Positions 21,681 through 32,300 of a DNA stretch of 64,000 nucleotides are shown in pieces; the first letter of the stretch is position 1; the number at the start of each line of letters is the position of its first letter. Both the position numbers and the translations under genes were made by a program. Under the pieces are notes generated by a model. The model searched no databases. It worked only from the letters and a program-made list of their open reading frames with translations, and had not been told where the DNA came from. Origin of the DNA: Pseudofabraea citricarpa (Eukaryota > Ascomycota > Leotiomycetes > Helotiales > Dermateaceae); NCBI GenBank assembly GCA_029641185.1, contig JAPWGK010000018.1:992001-1056000 (forward strand), written 5' to 3'.

Positions 21681-22306
21681 ACATTGTGGCTTCAAGTCCG
21701 GTTGTGGGTTGGAAATGGGCTGGAGAACAACGAAAAATGCCTTTGGTGCTTGATTTTATGAGTCCTTAGATAGGATTAGTTTAATGACTAAATTGGTTCT
21801 CTAACGATCTTGAAAATAGTTCTTGTGCCTGAGTAACTACTGTGAGATTGCTGTTCTTCTAAAACTCCTCAGATCTTCCTCCAAAATTGCATAATTCTCC
21901 TAGCTTCCAAGCTCTCTAGGTTGTCACAGCTAACTTTATCAACCCGGCCTTATGTATCCTCTCTGGTAATACCGCCTCCATCTTGAACTACACTGTACGG
22001 CTTCTCTCCGTCGGGATATGATATCCTTGGTGCCGTCTACCCGACTCAAGTGCGAAGTGTCGGATGATCTACCGATATTGATAGAGAGGTGCGAGAATAA
22101 CTCGCGAGAGCTCCTCCAAAATCCATGAGAACTTTCTACGAATTTTTCCCGTGGGCCAGAACCCCTTGCCATATTTTCAAGCGATCCGGATCGTTCGAAA
22201 TAACCCAAGAGATCCCTCAGGACTCGCACGATATGTTTGATTTCCCGAATCCCGATCCAGAAGTTGCATAATCCCGCATGAGAGATTATCTTGTCTCAAA
22301 AGATCT
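21681..22306. other. intergenic between convergent genes
   Basis: Spacer between the rhamnosidase 3' end (+) and the small secreted protein 3' end (-). No coding frame beyond short shadows. Confidence 0.5.
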
Positions 22307-22773
22307 TCAATAAGCATGATTTTCACGCTTCAATTCCGTCAACGCCAGTCCCTCGAAATCAAACCTCGAATCCAATTTTACGTCATCGACCTGAATAAAC
22401 CCGGCAATTAGTCAAAGTCCACTTAACACTTCATAACCAACAAGAAATCGATGCAATAAACCAAGAAAGCACATACCATATCATGAGCTTTCACAGCCTC
22501 GGTCTGTTGTTCCGTCAAGCTACACACCACGAACAATAATTCATGCTGTCCCTCTTTTCTATATTCCGCGCGATAATTCCCCGCTCCTAACTCATGGTCG
22601 AGGAAAGAAAGCAAAGTTGAATACTGAGCTGGAGTAGCTTTGCGGAAGGGGAAGACGAGAGAATGCGTTGATTCTTCAGGAGATGATGATTGGCGAAGAG
22701 CTGGTGCGAGTGGCTGCGCGATAGCGAGGGAGCTGGTCGCGAGCAAGAAACTAGACAGTACCGAGAACTTCAT
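22307..22773 (-). CDS. small secreted protein, candidate effector or inhibitor
   Basis: Read on the minus strand, exons 22773-22477 and 22390-22307 give 126 aa. The intron starts GTATGT, has a GACTAAT branch region and ends TTCAG. It joins AHDM to VDDVKLDSRF in phase 0. The first 19 residues, MKFSVLSSFLLATSSLAIA, are a clear signal peptide. The mature part (about 105 aa) has only one Cys, so it lacks the disulfide-rich look of many effectors. A block RKATPAQYSTLLSFLDHEL followed by a beta strand (HELLFVVCSLTEQQTEAVKAHD) recalls the alpha/beta layout of I9-type propeptide inhibitors, but I would not assign that. An upstream in-frame ATG at 22860 adds 29 basic residues and is less likely. Gene real with good confidence; function unknown. 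Confidence 0.78.
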
Positions 22774-23627
22774 CTTTGTTTGACTGTATCTTTTTCTTTT
22801 CTTTTCGGGAGTTGAATGGTGTTGATTATTGATTCGTTCCGTCGTAGTCTGTAGGTGCATTCAGGAGAGGAAGGTGAGAAGGGGAAATGGAGTTACGATT
22901 GCGGTAGCACGCCATATTTATTGCATATTGCGATACCTCTTGTTCTTGAGGTTACCGAGTAGCCTACCGGTACGCGACGGCATTGCCGATTGTGAAATTG
23001 CCTGCATGAGAGGATCCCTGCTGCTGATAATCTTATCTACAAAGGATGAGGGTCCTCCTTTTCCCTTGGCATTCATTATATTCCGCCCGAAAGCCCTCTT
23101 ACAGTAAGTAATACCTATTAAAAAATGTTTAAAATGGCGGATTTTCTGTACAGCGCTGGATTCATAGCAATTCTTTTAAACGAACACACATAATTTGCTG
23201 TTTGAATTAATTGAGTACTTGTGCATCTCACAATTACTATTGCAAATTTCCAACTCGGGCTATTTCAGTTGCTATACTAGTTTCAATAAATACTTGTCCC
23301 AGTTTGATATAGAGACTTTCACTCAAATAGGACGTTTTCCCGATAATTCAATATCTTCACCTACGTATGTTTTATCGTTATGCAGCAGCTAAAGACTATA
23401 CAAAAATCAAAACCATTAAAGCAGCAATGGGAATAAAACAAAGCTATAGCAATGATAGTTAACTTAATTAAGGAATATTAGTGATCATATGACATGTTTT
23501 CAGACATACAGGTAGATAATTGTCACAATTTTATACCAACTGTCGTCGGTACACATCCCTCAAGTGAGTGCCAATGCCCATGAGCTGTGAATGTTGCACT
23601 TTTTTGCTTCTCTTTTACAGCAGAGCC
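22774..23627. other. intergenic
   Basis: Promoter side of the small secreted protein and 3' side of the HET gene, both on the minus strand. AT-rich from about 23110 to 23520, no coding frame I trust. Confidence 0.5.
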
Positions 23628-25900
23628 TTACACAATCTGGATGCCAGTTTGCCAATAGGTCTTCTCATCACGCACAGTAGTATTTTCAGGAATGCGGAAA
23701 ATCCCAATACGCACATACTTTTCGCGAGTGTCCATCAAGCCAAACTGGGACCCCTCTGAAGACGAGACGCGATTGACACTTCTCGCTTCCCGTCCGAACT
23801 TAAAGAAGATCTTCTCTTTAAGAACAAGGTGGGCACCGGAAGCGACATGCAGGACAAAGACTGGTGTACCTGGAGGAAGCCACTTTTCTCCCTCCAAGCT
23901 GAGCACGTAGTCAGGGTCGAAGTCGAGACGGCGTTGATTTTTCCTTATTTCCAAGCCGTAGCTGAAGATGTTATGGTGTTTGATATGTCTGTCGACTGGA
24001 TCGGGAAGATATTCATATTGTAGCAATGCACGCGTGACATGACCACTAACTGTAAGTGTTGCCGAAGTTATAGGTCCAATTAGATGCCGTTCGCTGTAAT
24101 TGACTTGAACGGAGCCAAATACGCAACCGTCTCTTTGTGAACCTCTTCGAAGATCCTTCAGGTATTGGACGCGGGTGCGCGCCGATACCCATGACCACGA
24201 TGGTCCCAGGTAAGGCTCCTTTTCGTACTCCTGCAGATACGCTTTGGAAAGGTCCCGCTGTTGCAGTTGCCGTATTGTGGTCAGCTTATTCTTTCCAGAA
24301 CAAGAACCTAAAAATTCTAGAGTGTAAGGGACAGCTGCATCTGGTTTTCCGTAGCGGCATAGGTGTCGATCTTCAAGACAGGCCAACGAGCAAGCTGCTG
24401 AGTAAGAGTGCTGACATCTCCAGTTAATATCTGAGCTGTAGGTGCCATCAAAGCAGCAGCACAGACGATTGCCTTGACTCCCTAGCTTATGGGCCGAGGA
24501 ATCAATCCTCCAAAGCATGTCTTGATGAAGGGACTCTCTCCACAGCCCAGCAAAATAATCTGTCTGGATGGAAGCGCCGACAGACTTAGCGTAGAAGGAA
24601 GCAAATCCAAAGAAGGCTGGTAAGCGATCCTGCTCAACTGTGAGGTGTAACGACGTGAAGAGTTCAACAGCCGATGCCCACGAGTCACTGCTGGTCCAGT
24701 CGCGAGTTTTTGGATTTGACAAGGCGTGATATCCTCCACACTGGCACTCCCCAAGCTCCCTACACTCCCAAACAAGTTCGTGGTGGGAGAAATGCAAAAC
24801 TCTTGGTGCCAATAAACGTTCTTGGAATACCCAAGCCCTTGACAATAGCGGGAACGCTGTGGCTGAGGTCCACAACATATCCCAATGCTTCATCGTCCTT
24901 CTAACTACGAAATCGCCACGCTCGACTGAAAATAGCTTCTCGTACGAAGCGTCAGAGTCCCAGAAAGAGCCAGAATCACTGTTTGACGAAGCCGTTGCGG
25001 CTAGCGTGATGTACGAATTCTGATAAATATTGGCCATCTGGGCAGCCTGTTCTTGCCAGTCGAGTGTGTCATCTTGAATGATACAAAAGGAGTCGATCCA
25101 GATATTCTCGATGCCCAAGGACATTGCGAATTGCATTGCGTCCTGGAATGTCCGTGGAATTGAATCCCAAGCAATGCCTTCCAGCATGCTGGCGTATGAG
25201 CTACGAGTAGTCCTGCCAGATTCATTGCCACCCCATCGGTGGCTAAGACAGGCATATATACCTGTAGTGTTGCTAGTCTCTCTAAGTGAGACAAGTATAG
25301 ATCCATTTGCACTTTTTCGAAGCGACAAAACTCGACTCGGAAGCAACGTCTCTGTAGCATTTGAGCATTTTTTATGACTTCCCAGACAGTCAGCAATATG
25401 CGACTGTACCCAAGAAATACTTTCGTTCGATAGTGGTTCTTTGGGTTGAAACTCATTATCGGCATAGATAATCACCCCACTAGTTGCATACGACCCTGAT
25501 GCATACAGTCGTCAGAATAACTCAGTCTTACAAAGTAACAATGCCGGACAAACGCATACTAACCCTTGTAATCCTGAGCATAGATCTCCAATTCAAGCTT
25601 CGGCCGCGAATCTTTGAAGTATATTTCAAGCGACAGCGTACGAGGTGGAAGTTCAGCCGGCCCTCGGATGTAAATCCACACAACGGATAGATGAAGCAGT
25701 TCATCTTTAGACAGTGCAAATTGTTGTATCGCTTTGAGAACAATGGCACAAAGAGGGCATTTCAATGCCGATAACAACAAGGGGCCGGGGCAAAAGTCCG
25801 CCGCAAATCGAATTTGGTCACCAAACCGAAGTGACCTTTTTCGGAAATCGTGGCATACCGCACAGGGTGCAGTTGACACAGAGAGAGATGAAATGTTCAT
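23628..25900 (-). CDS. HET-domain protein (heterokaryon incompatibility)
   Basis: Minus strand, exons 25900-25564 and 25495-23628, 734 aa; donor GTTAGT, acceptor ATCAG, phase 1, giving EIYAQDYKGSYATSG. The N-terminus has paired cysteines C13-x2-C16 and C48-x2-C51, a possible metal site often seen before HET domains. The HET core is complete: YACLSHRWGG (residues 193-202), IPRTFQDA (225-232), and IWIDSFCIIQDD followed by DWQEQAAQMANIYQNSYITLAAT. The following 450 residues have no repeat or NTP-binding domain, as in most stand-alone HET proteins. HET domains have a TIR-like fold and trigger cell death upon incompatible fusion or pathogen-like signals; this copy looks intact. No partner gene is adjacent, although an NB-ARC/TPR gene lies 11 kb away. 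Confidence 0.93.
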
Positions 25901-27886
25901 TTCGCTACGGGAAGTTTATCAGTTGAATAGGTGCGTCGCGTGGAAGAAATAGCAAACATCGATCGGTAGGCTGGCTTCATTAAGAGTTTATCACCGTCTT
26001 CAAAACGGTGGCTATGTCATAATCTGTCAACGCAGTAGCTAGAGGCTGTGTCTGTTGTGGCTGCATAAAAAAAAGTTGAGGCTTGAAAGAATTGCAAGAA
26101 GGCCAACGACAGCAATGATGTTTCTATGCGACAATTCGACTGAGACACATCATCTGATGATTAAGAGTGCGTGAATGAGATACCGGGCGATAGCTTCTCA
26201 CCGAGAGCTAGCCTTCAAAGTTGAGGATGCAATGCCAGGATCCAGTGGGGCTGAGCTTAGAATTATTTCCTATAGGCAGAAGCATGCGGGACATTCTGCT
26301 TGTCGATAGGTGCCTAACGGTGTGGCTTTTACACTGCCCAGCCAGCCCGCCCTGGTATCGCAAACTTTCGCAGATAGCTGATTCGTGCAGAGCCTTTTCG
26401 GGTAGTAAATATGACTGGTTGTTTTAATGTCAGTTGATCAGAACTACTTATTGATAATAATCCACCTGGGTTTCTGACCCATAATCCTTTCTGTTTTTCT
26501 TTTCTTTTTCGCTCTCCTTTTTCCTTATGATTCCAGGTGATAGATAGACTTACTATAAAAATTTCTGGTTCTCAAAAACAATATGAAAGTAAAACGTACT
26601 ACAGAAAACCCCCGAATTAGCATCTTTGAGAATGCCATGTTGATATTGCGGTGTGTATCCAGGCGAACCATTGAATCTCAGTGAGCAGATAGTATTCGTG
26701 AGAAAATCTAGTTTTCCAAGAATGCTATTCGGGATCTGATAGATATATTCCTTGTATTCTTCAGAGCCAATATCTGAACTCGTGAATATCAATCCTGCGT
26801 TCGAGTTATACAATATCGTTCAACTATTTAGAAAGATTTACCCTGGCACGAAAAATTATCCAACTACGGACCTGAATGCGTGACCATAGGGAGAGTTCCA
26901 GATTTACGAAGAATTGACGGGTTTTCTCTATTGGCCCTAGGCTTGTGGACAGATTCTGGGTATGACACCACAGTAGGTTGGTTGCCATGTCATTGCTGGT
27001 TTTCGTGCGGTGGGTTTCAAGTCATCAATATAAGGCTAGGTAGGCATATCGTGTCTTTGACAACATGTAATACTTTCCTGTTTCCTGTGAAGCCTGAATT
27101 AAATTTCGTATTAGCTGTAGTGATTGAAAGAAGTGACATTATAACTGACAGCCTGATGTTGATTCTGCTTTTTTTTTTCTCTTGGTGGTAGCCAAAGAAA
27201 TAGAGCCACATGATATACATAACCAAGGTACCCTGTGGGTATGGAGATGTCGAGGTCAGCTTGGATGATGGAAGGGAAAGAGATAAGAAGGGTAAGGAAT
27301 GATATCATGGCTGATGTGAGAATACATAAGAGAGAAAAGTATCAGGGCGACAATAAAGTACGTGCAGATGGGAAGGGCAATATCAAATAGCATTCGCAAG
27401 ACTTTATATATCACTCTATTTCCTTCTTCACTGGCTCAGCCTACATTGACCGAGATATCCCAATTCAAGATTGATATATTCTTATAAGCCGATGAGAGAC
27501 CCCGCAATATTGTAGTACCTAGGTACCTGTTCCGTCTGACCCAGACGTCTCACAGGACCCCAAAGCCAATTTAACCGTGTTGAACGAAACGTGGTTCCGA
27601 GGACTGCTGATATCCTGCGGGGTTGTGGGGTCGGCACGATGTCCTTTTTCGAGTATGGTTTACGAAATCTTAATTTATCTTCATGACGACCCACATGGCT
27701 TGTCCCAGAGTCTCTATCTGGGCCATATTGCTTTCCTTCGAGCCATAGCGCAGCCATGAAGTCCATTTCGTGGGAAACGCTACCGTGGCATCGGTATTGC
27801 CAAGTGGGGTCTCGAGGTACCCGTCCGATCACATAACAGAACCTTGCTCGAGTTTTCCCAGGTATCCGAGATTCTGCAACGACCTG
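25901..27886. other. gene-free stretch of 2 kb
   Basis: Upstream of the HET gene and downstream of the Zn2Cys6 factor. AT-rich with a CTTTTC-type tract near 26495-26525 and a T-run near 27170. An 86-codon minus-strand frame (26553-26813) is not convincing. ACCTAGGT palindrome at 27517-27524. Nothing else supported. Confidence 0.5.
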
Positions 27887-29163
27887 CTATCTGTTTTCGG
27901 AAGGGCAGACTTGTACCATTGGCCAGTGGAGGTAATGTTGAAATTCCGGGCCGATACTTTGTGATATGAGCCGCACCGTGCTCTGTCCCCAGTCTTTTGC
28001 CCACCACTGAGAACCAAGATTGTGAAGACAAACTCCCCAGTGAGCCAACAATATCAACGCAATCGGATCTCGCTGCTGCACCCTGTTCATGTATTCTGAC
28101 GAAATCATACCAGGCCACATGAAAGCAGAATTTGCTGTATCGGGATGAGCAGCCATGCGCCGCAATGTCTTCCTCAGCTTCGCTGCCACGCCTATATAGA
28201 GTTGCCTACGTGGATCGTCGTGTATTTGGGCGATTTGTGATGTTTCGAGGAGATCTAATGATGCTTCGGCTTCCGGGACTAGTATCTCTTGTGTCTGGCC
28301 GTGAATCAATTTGGCTCGAATATGGGGACTCAAATTTGTATCCAGACTCTTCATCCAACCTATCTGATATAAGACCGCTGCGCCATGGAATAGAGTGATT
28401 AGCCTATGCAAGTCCGCTATTGACTTGACTGGTGGGGAGTCTGACTGAGCTAGGGCAACGTGCATAGCAAACTCGCTCATTACCAATATACCCGAATAGC
28501 CTAGTGCAGCTTCGCAGTTCTGGGCAGACAAATCCCCAACAGCCGTTCTAAACTTCGCAAGGGCGGTATTCTGGTATTTGAAAGCGATAGTGGTGTAAGA
28601 CTCTCTGATGTCTTGCTGGGAGTGGAGGGTTGAGAGGTGAATAGCAGCGAACGTCAGCATGCCGTGGAGTACAAACTCGTGAAAACTCGATTGCTGCCGT
28701 ATCGAATCATCCCATTTCTTAAAGCTTTCTAGGCTTGAGGTTTCGAATAGTGATTTCGAGGTTATATTGATATAGTGATGGTATAACAGCTCGCCACCAT
28801 CTTCGAGACCGAATGGAGCCGGTAGGGATGGAGACTGAAGAGGTTTTGGAGTATCTAGGTCGAAAAATCCGAGCGGCGTTTCTAGAAATGGCACAAGAGT
28901 CGGCTGTGGTGGCGATAGTGGGTGCAACTGCTTCAGCTCATGGCGACTTTTCTGAGCTAATATGTAGTTATATTTGCATGCAGTCTTTGTCTTTATGCAC
29001 CTCCCACATGCTGGTTTTCCTTCATCGCACTATCTCACAAACTTATCAGCAAGAGTGGAGGCTTATTTCAAGAACACACGCAGTAAAGATATACCTTAAC
29101 CTTCTTCGCCTTGCATTGTGAACAGCCGTGGTGGGAATTCGTATGCGACCGCCGTGATGGCAT
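27887..29163 (-). CDS. Zn2Cys6 transcription factor
   Basis: Minus strand, exons 29163-29095 and 29029-27887, 403 aa. Exon 1 is only 69 nt. Splicing (donor GTATAT, acceptor GATAG) completes the binuclear zinc cluster: C14, C17, C24, C31, C34, C41, spacing C-x2-C-x6-C-x6-C-x2-C-x6-C. The intron falls exactly between K23 and C24. The rest is a helical regulatory region with HHYINITSKSLF and FVLHGMLTFAAIHLS, as in the fungal_trans_2/UPC2-like group of about 400-450 aa. It ends with QSIGPEFQHYLHWPM. It should bind CGG-type DNA half-sites in the nucleus. Its targets are unknown; neighbours are the HET gene and a glycosyltransferase, so there is no tight cluster to guide a guess. Confidence 0.9.
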
Positions 29164-30024
29164 TTATATGATTTTCAGAGAAGAGATAAAAGAACAACAT
29201 GTATAATGACGAAGGTTTCACTGGTTGGATTTGCGAGACATTGTAAGAACTTTATCGCTAGATCAATGCGATATATAAAGGGGAAATTGAAATACAAAAT
29301 TAGGCCCATCAGTCGTCGCCGTCAACCCCAGATTAGAAGGTCAACATCATGGAGTGGGGTTACGCTGTGCCTCACTAACATGGTTGCTTGTTCTTTTTTT
29401 TTTTTTCTTCTTTCTTTTTGACAATTGGCACCCACTAGGTTCACCAAGTGCCGCACTGGTGCATCATGCATGTGCATTGCTCGCCGGGGCTTCGAAATCA
29501 GGAGGCCACGAAGGAAAGGTCAGAACTGCCATTCTGATGCGTGGCAGTTCCATTGCCGTGGGATCTTCGGCTTACTCCGTACGCTCTCGTTATCATGATA
29601 CAATGAATACTTCCATGCTTCATTCACTTCCAGACCTGGCCCTGGTCACCACTTCGTGCCCTTCTCAACTACATCTTACTCAGCATATCCTTAGCACGTG
29701 GTATCTAGAGTGACCTAAGCTCTAATTAGTAGCCTAAGTCTTTCTAGAGTTCTTTGAAGCAATCTAGGTTTAGGATGATGAAGAATCCTGATTCAGAGCG
29801 GAGAGAACTCTTCAGTGCTGGTGTGCTGTGCCTCCGGGAGCTAAAATGCGCCAAATTCTTGGACGGATGGGGGAGTGGAGAACAAAGCCCGGATGCACGG
29901 GTGCTCGTTCCAGCTTACTACATTCGTCCGAACTTCTGATGTAGTAACGTTGTAGACTGAAAGTTGTGATGTATGTAGTGAATCAGGTGGCTCTACTCAT
30001 TGTTGATCGCAAGGCAATATGCAA
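29164..30024. other. intergenic
   Basis: Promoter of the Zn2Cys6 gene and 3' flank of the glycosyltransferase gene. Includes a 14-T run near 29394-29408. A 119-codon plus-strand frame at 29354-29713 has a low-complexity F-rich start and is not credible. Confidence 0.5.
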
Positions 30025-31563
30025 TCATATTATAGGCAGGACCTCGCCTCTATGAACACCTTTATGGGCCTGACCATTGATGGCAGCATCAATCAGAGCC
30101 TGAAAAACTTCTTCTTTCACATCCACCCATTCACCGCTCTGCCAATCCCAGTTGCCAGCACCCTCTCTTCTCTCGGCGTGTCCGGTGAAGTAGTGCAGTC
30201 CTTTCATTTTTGCCAAGTTGCGGAATCCAGTATATGGGTGTGCTTCTGGAAGTCGTTTGTTAGGAGCTTGAATCTCTGCTACGCTGGACTCTTCTGGAAG
30301 CCACAGCACATGGGTCATCCCAGCTCCTGTCATGCCCAGTAGTACATCCGTACTTCGGACCAAGCGAACTTGTTCCAATAGTGGAATGACAGCAAAGTCG
30401 ACAAGTTGGAAATTAACCCCAGGCCATCTGAGACGAGATCGCTCTACAAATCCCTCTAGGTCCCTAATCTTCCTCCTTCCTTTTCTGTCAATGATAGTCA
30501 CCGTAGTGGCTCGATCTTCGTCGATATTCTTTGTTGGGGCAATATCCATATGCCGAAACATTCTCCGTAGAAATGCGTCCAGGAGGAACGTGTTGTGGCA
30601 GTCTCTTTCTACCCAATGTGATCTCCAAAAGGGAGAACTTGATCCGTCGAGTGGGAGGATGACCTTTCCAAGACACATTGGTTCCATCTCACGTTGAAGA
30701 ACCGGTCTTTGGCCATTGACCATACTCCATAACTCGTCAACCTCGTCTAGAACGCCCTTGTCTTCTCCGGTAAAGATGATCTGCATTTCTGAAATATCGG
30801 CTGAGGTGAGATACGGCTGCCCAGTCGAAGGATTGATGGCCATCTGTAGAGCATCAAGGGTGATTATCGCTTGCCATATCTCCATCAGCTTATGCCACAA
30901 GTTGTTGTGGTTCTCTCGCCTAACCAGCAAAGTCCATTTCGCTTGCCCGTTGGCTGCGTCGCAATGAGTCGACTCATCCATTCTAATATTCTCATCCAGA
31001 GTGTTGACATCCCAGTGGTTAATTTGATGCTTAACCCCTGTATCAAAAAATCCACTTCGCATATTCTCCATGCTCAGAACCCCATCAAGACGCTCAGCGG
31101 CTGCAGGGCTTTGCATAGCTTCCAAGGTGAAGTTCCGCAACTGGCAGTGCATTGCTGTTTGATTCTGAGGTTCCAGTCGCGTAGGATCTGAAAGCACGCC
31201 CGTGGCAATGCATATTGATTCATTCCTGTGGGTGCGAAAGCACTCCAGCTCTGAGCGTGAGCCATGCTCGCAATATGGGATGTGATGGGACGCGAGGTGC
31301 TCGAGGTAGCGTGAGCTGTAGAGAGCTTCGCAATAGTCGTCGTCGAACGATTGTGCCAGGTAATCGGAGGGGTATGAAGGCACCGTGGTGGTGTGTGATG
31401 CTATTCCATGAACCGCTTTGGAAGACAGCGTATTCGAGCTGGGGTTTGTCAAAGAGAGTCTGGGTTGAGGTTCGTTCCTGGTGAGGCTGAAGTAAATAAC
31501 GCCAAGGAAAGCGGCGGCTGCAAGCGAAACCCTCACGGCGCGCGAAGTCACGACCACAACCAT
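30025..31563 (-). CDS. GT61-type (DUF563) glycosyltransferase, type II membrane
   Basis: Single exon, 512 aa from the ATG at 31563. The frame is open to 31668, but the chosen start places a signal-anchor at residues about 11-27 (VRVSLAAAAFLGVIYFSL), giving the type II topology usual for Golgi/ER transferases. The luminal part has Cys-rich LECFRTHRNESICIATGV and the conserved ENHNNLWHKLMEIW block. The C-terminal DUF563 catalytic core has TVTIIDRKGRRKIRDLEGFVE and STDVLLGMTGAGMTHVLWLPEESSVAEI, similar to EGF-domain O-GlcNAc transferases and plant xylosyltransferases. The G-A-G-M-T-H pattern is the family signature for nucleotide-sugar binding. It may build cell-wall or glycoprotein glycans. Donor and acceptor sugars are unknown. 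Confidence 0.88.
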   Translation of the reverse strand: MVVVVTSRAVRVSLAAAAFLGVIYFSLTRNEPQPRLSLTNPSSNTLSSKAVHGIASHTTTVPSYPSDYLAQSFDDDYCEALYSSRYLEHLASHHIPYCEHGSRSELECFRTHRNESICIATGVLSDPTRLEPQNQTAMHCQLRNFTLEAMQSPAAAERLDGVLSMENMRSGFFDTGVKHQINHWDVNTLDENIRMDESTHCDAANGQAKWTLLVRRENHNNLWHKLMEIWQAIITLDALQMAINPSTGQPYLTSADISEMQIIFTGEDKGVLDEVDELWSMVNGQRPVLQREMEPMCLGKVILPLDGSSSPFWRSHWVERDCHNTFLLDAFLRRMFRHMDIAPTKNIDEDRATTVTIIDRKGRRKIRDLEGFVERSRLRWPGVNFQLVDFAVIPLLEQVRLVRSTDVLLGMTGAGMTHVLWLPEESSVAEIQAPNKRLPEAHPYTGFRNLAKMKGLHYFTGHAERREGAGNWDWQSGEWVDVKEEVFQALIDAAINGQAHKGVHRGEVLPII

Positions 31564-32300
31564 TTTTCTCCTGATATGATGGTTCTTCGCAAAAACAACA
31601 CAATCTTTACAACTTCGTGAAATCCCATCGACGACTGGAGGAGATCTCGGGCTAAAGAGCAGAACCACAGGTGTACTCGCTACCCATTACGAGCTGTTGG
31701 AATTGTATCCGCCCTTGGCAAGGCCAGGACAGACAGTCCAGCGCTTAGAGCAGCATCCGAAACCTACCAGAAATCCAACAGTCTCCCTGCAATCTTTTTG
31801 AGCCGTATTGGGCTGCTTGCATCAAGTACAATGGGGTGCTCAACATACGATCCTCCGGTGCTGTTCCCATCGCGTCTCTTGATTCGCAATGTTACGAAGT
31901 AGCGCGCGGCACTGGACCCGTGGATGGAGCCATTATTAGCATTGAAGACAATGTCGATGCGACTCTAAAAGACGAGGGTCCATTCACACTTGTCTTGCGG
32001 GTTCCAACAAGGACTTTCTTCTGAATTTCGTCAGTTGTTTTTCTGGATGAGGCTCAGCCACGCAAGTGATCAGGGAGCGAGCTGCCCCTATTCGCATCTT
32101 TCATTTAGCAGACAATCTCAGGGCGATTGTGTTGGTGTTTCCATTGTCGCTTTCTACGCCCGTGTTGGAGAATCAGCGCCACCGTGCAGTGACTCAAGTC
32201 AAGCGTCTTATAGTATGGCCGTGGTCATTTGGGGAAATTTCTTGTTGAATATCCTTTCCCTGTGAGCCCTCATTTCTAGGTTTATATTGCTCGAGCCATC
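31564..32300. other. intergenic, divergent promoter region
   Basis: Between the minus-strand glycosyltransferase and the plus-strand aspartic-protease-like gene. The first 105 bases extend the glycosyltransferase frame upstream. Small open frames near 31836-32265 overlap each other in different phases and look random. Confidence 0.5.

Noticed and set aside
26553..26813. 86-codon minus-strand frame
   Set aside because: No start context, domain or in-phase neighbour exon found; AT-rich random frame is more likely.
29354..29713. 119-codon plus-strand frame with F-rich start
   Set aside because: The apparent hydrophobic start comes from a T-run; nothing else supports a secreted protein.
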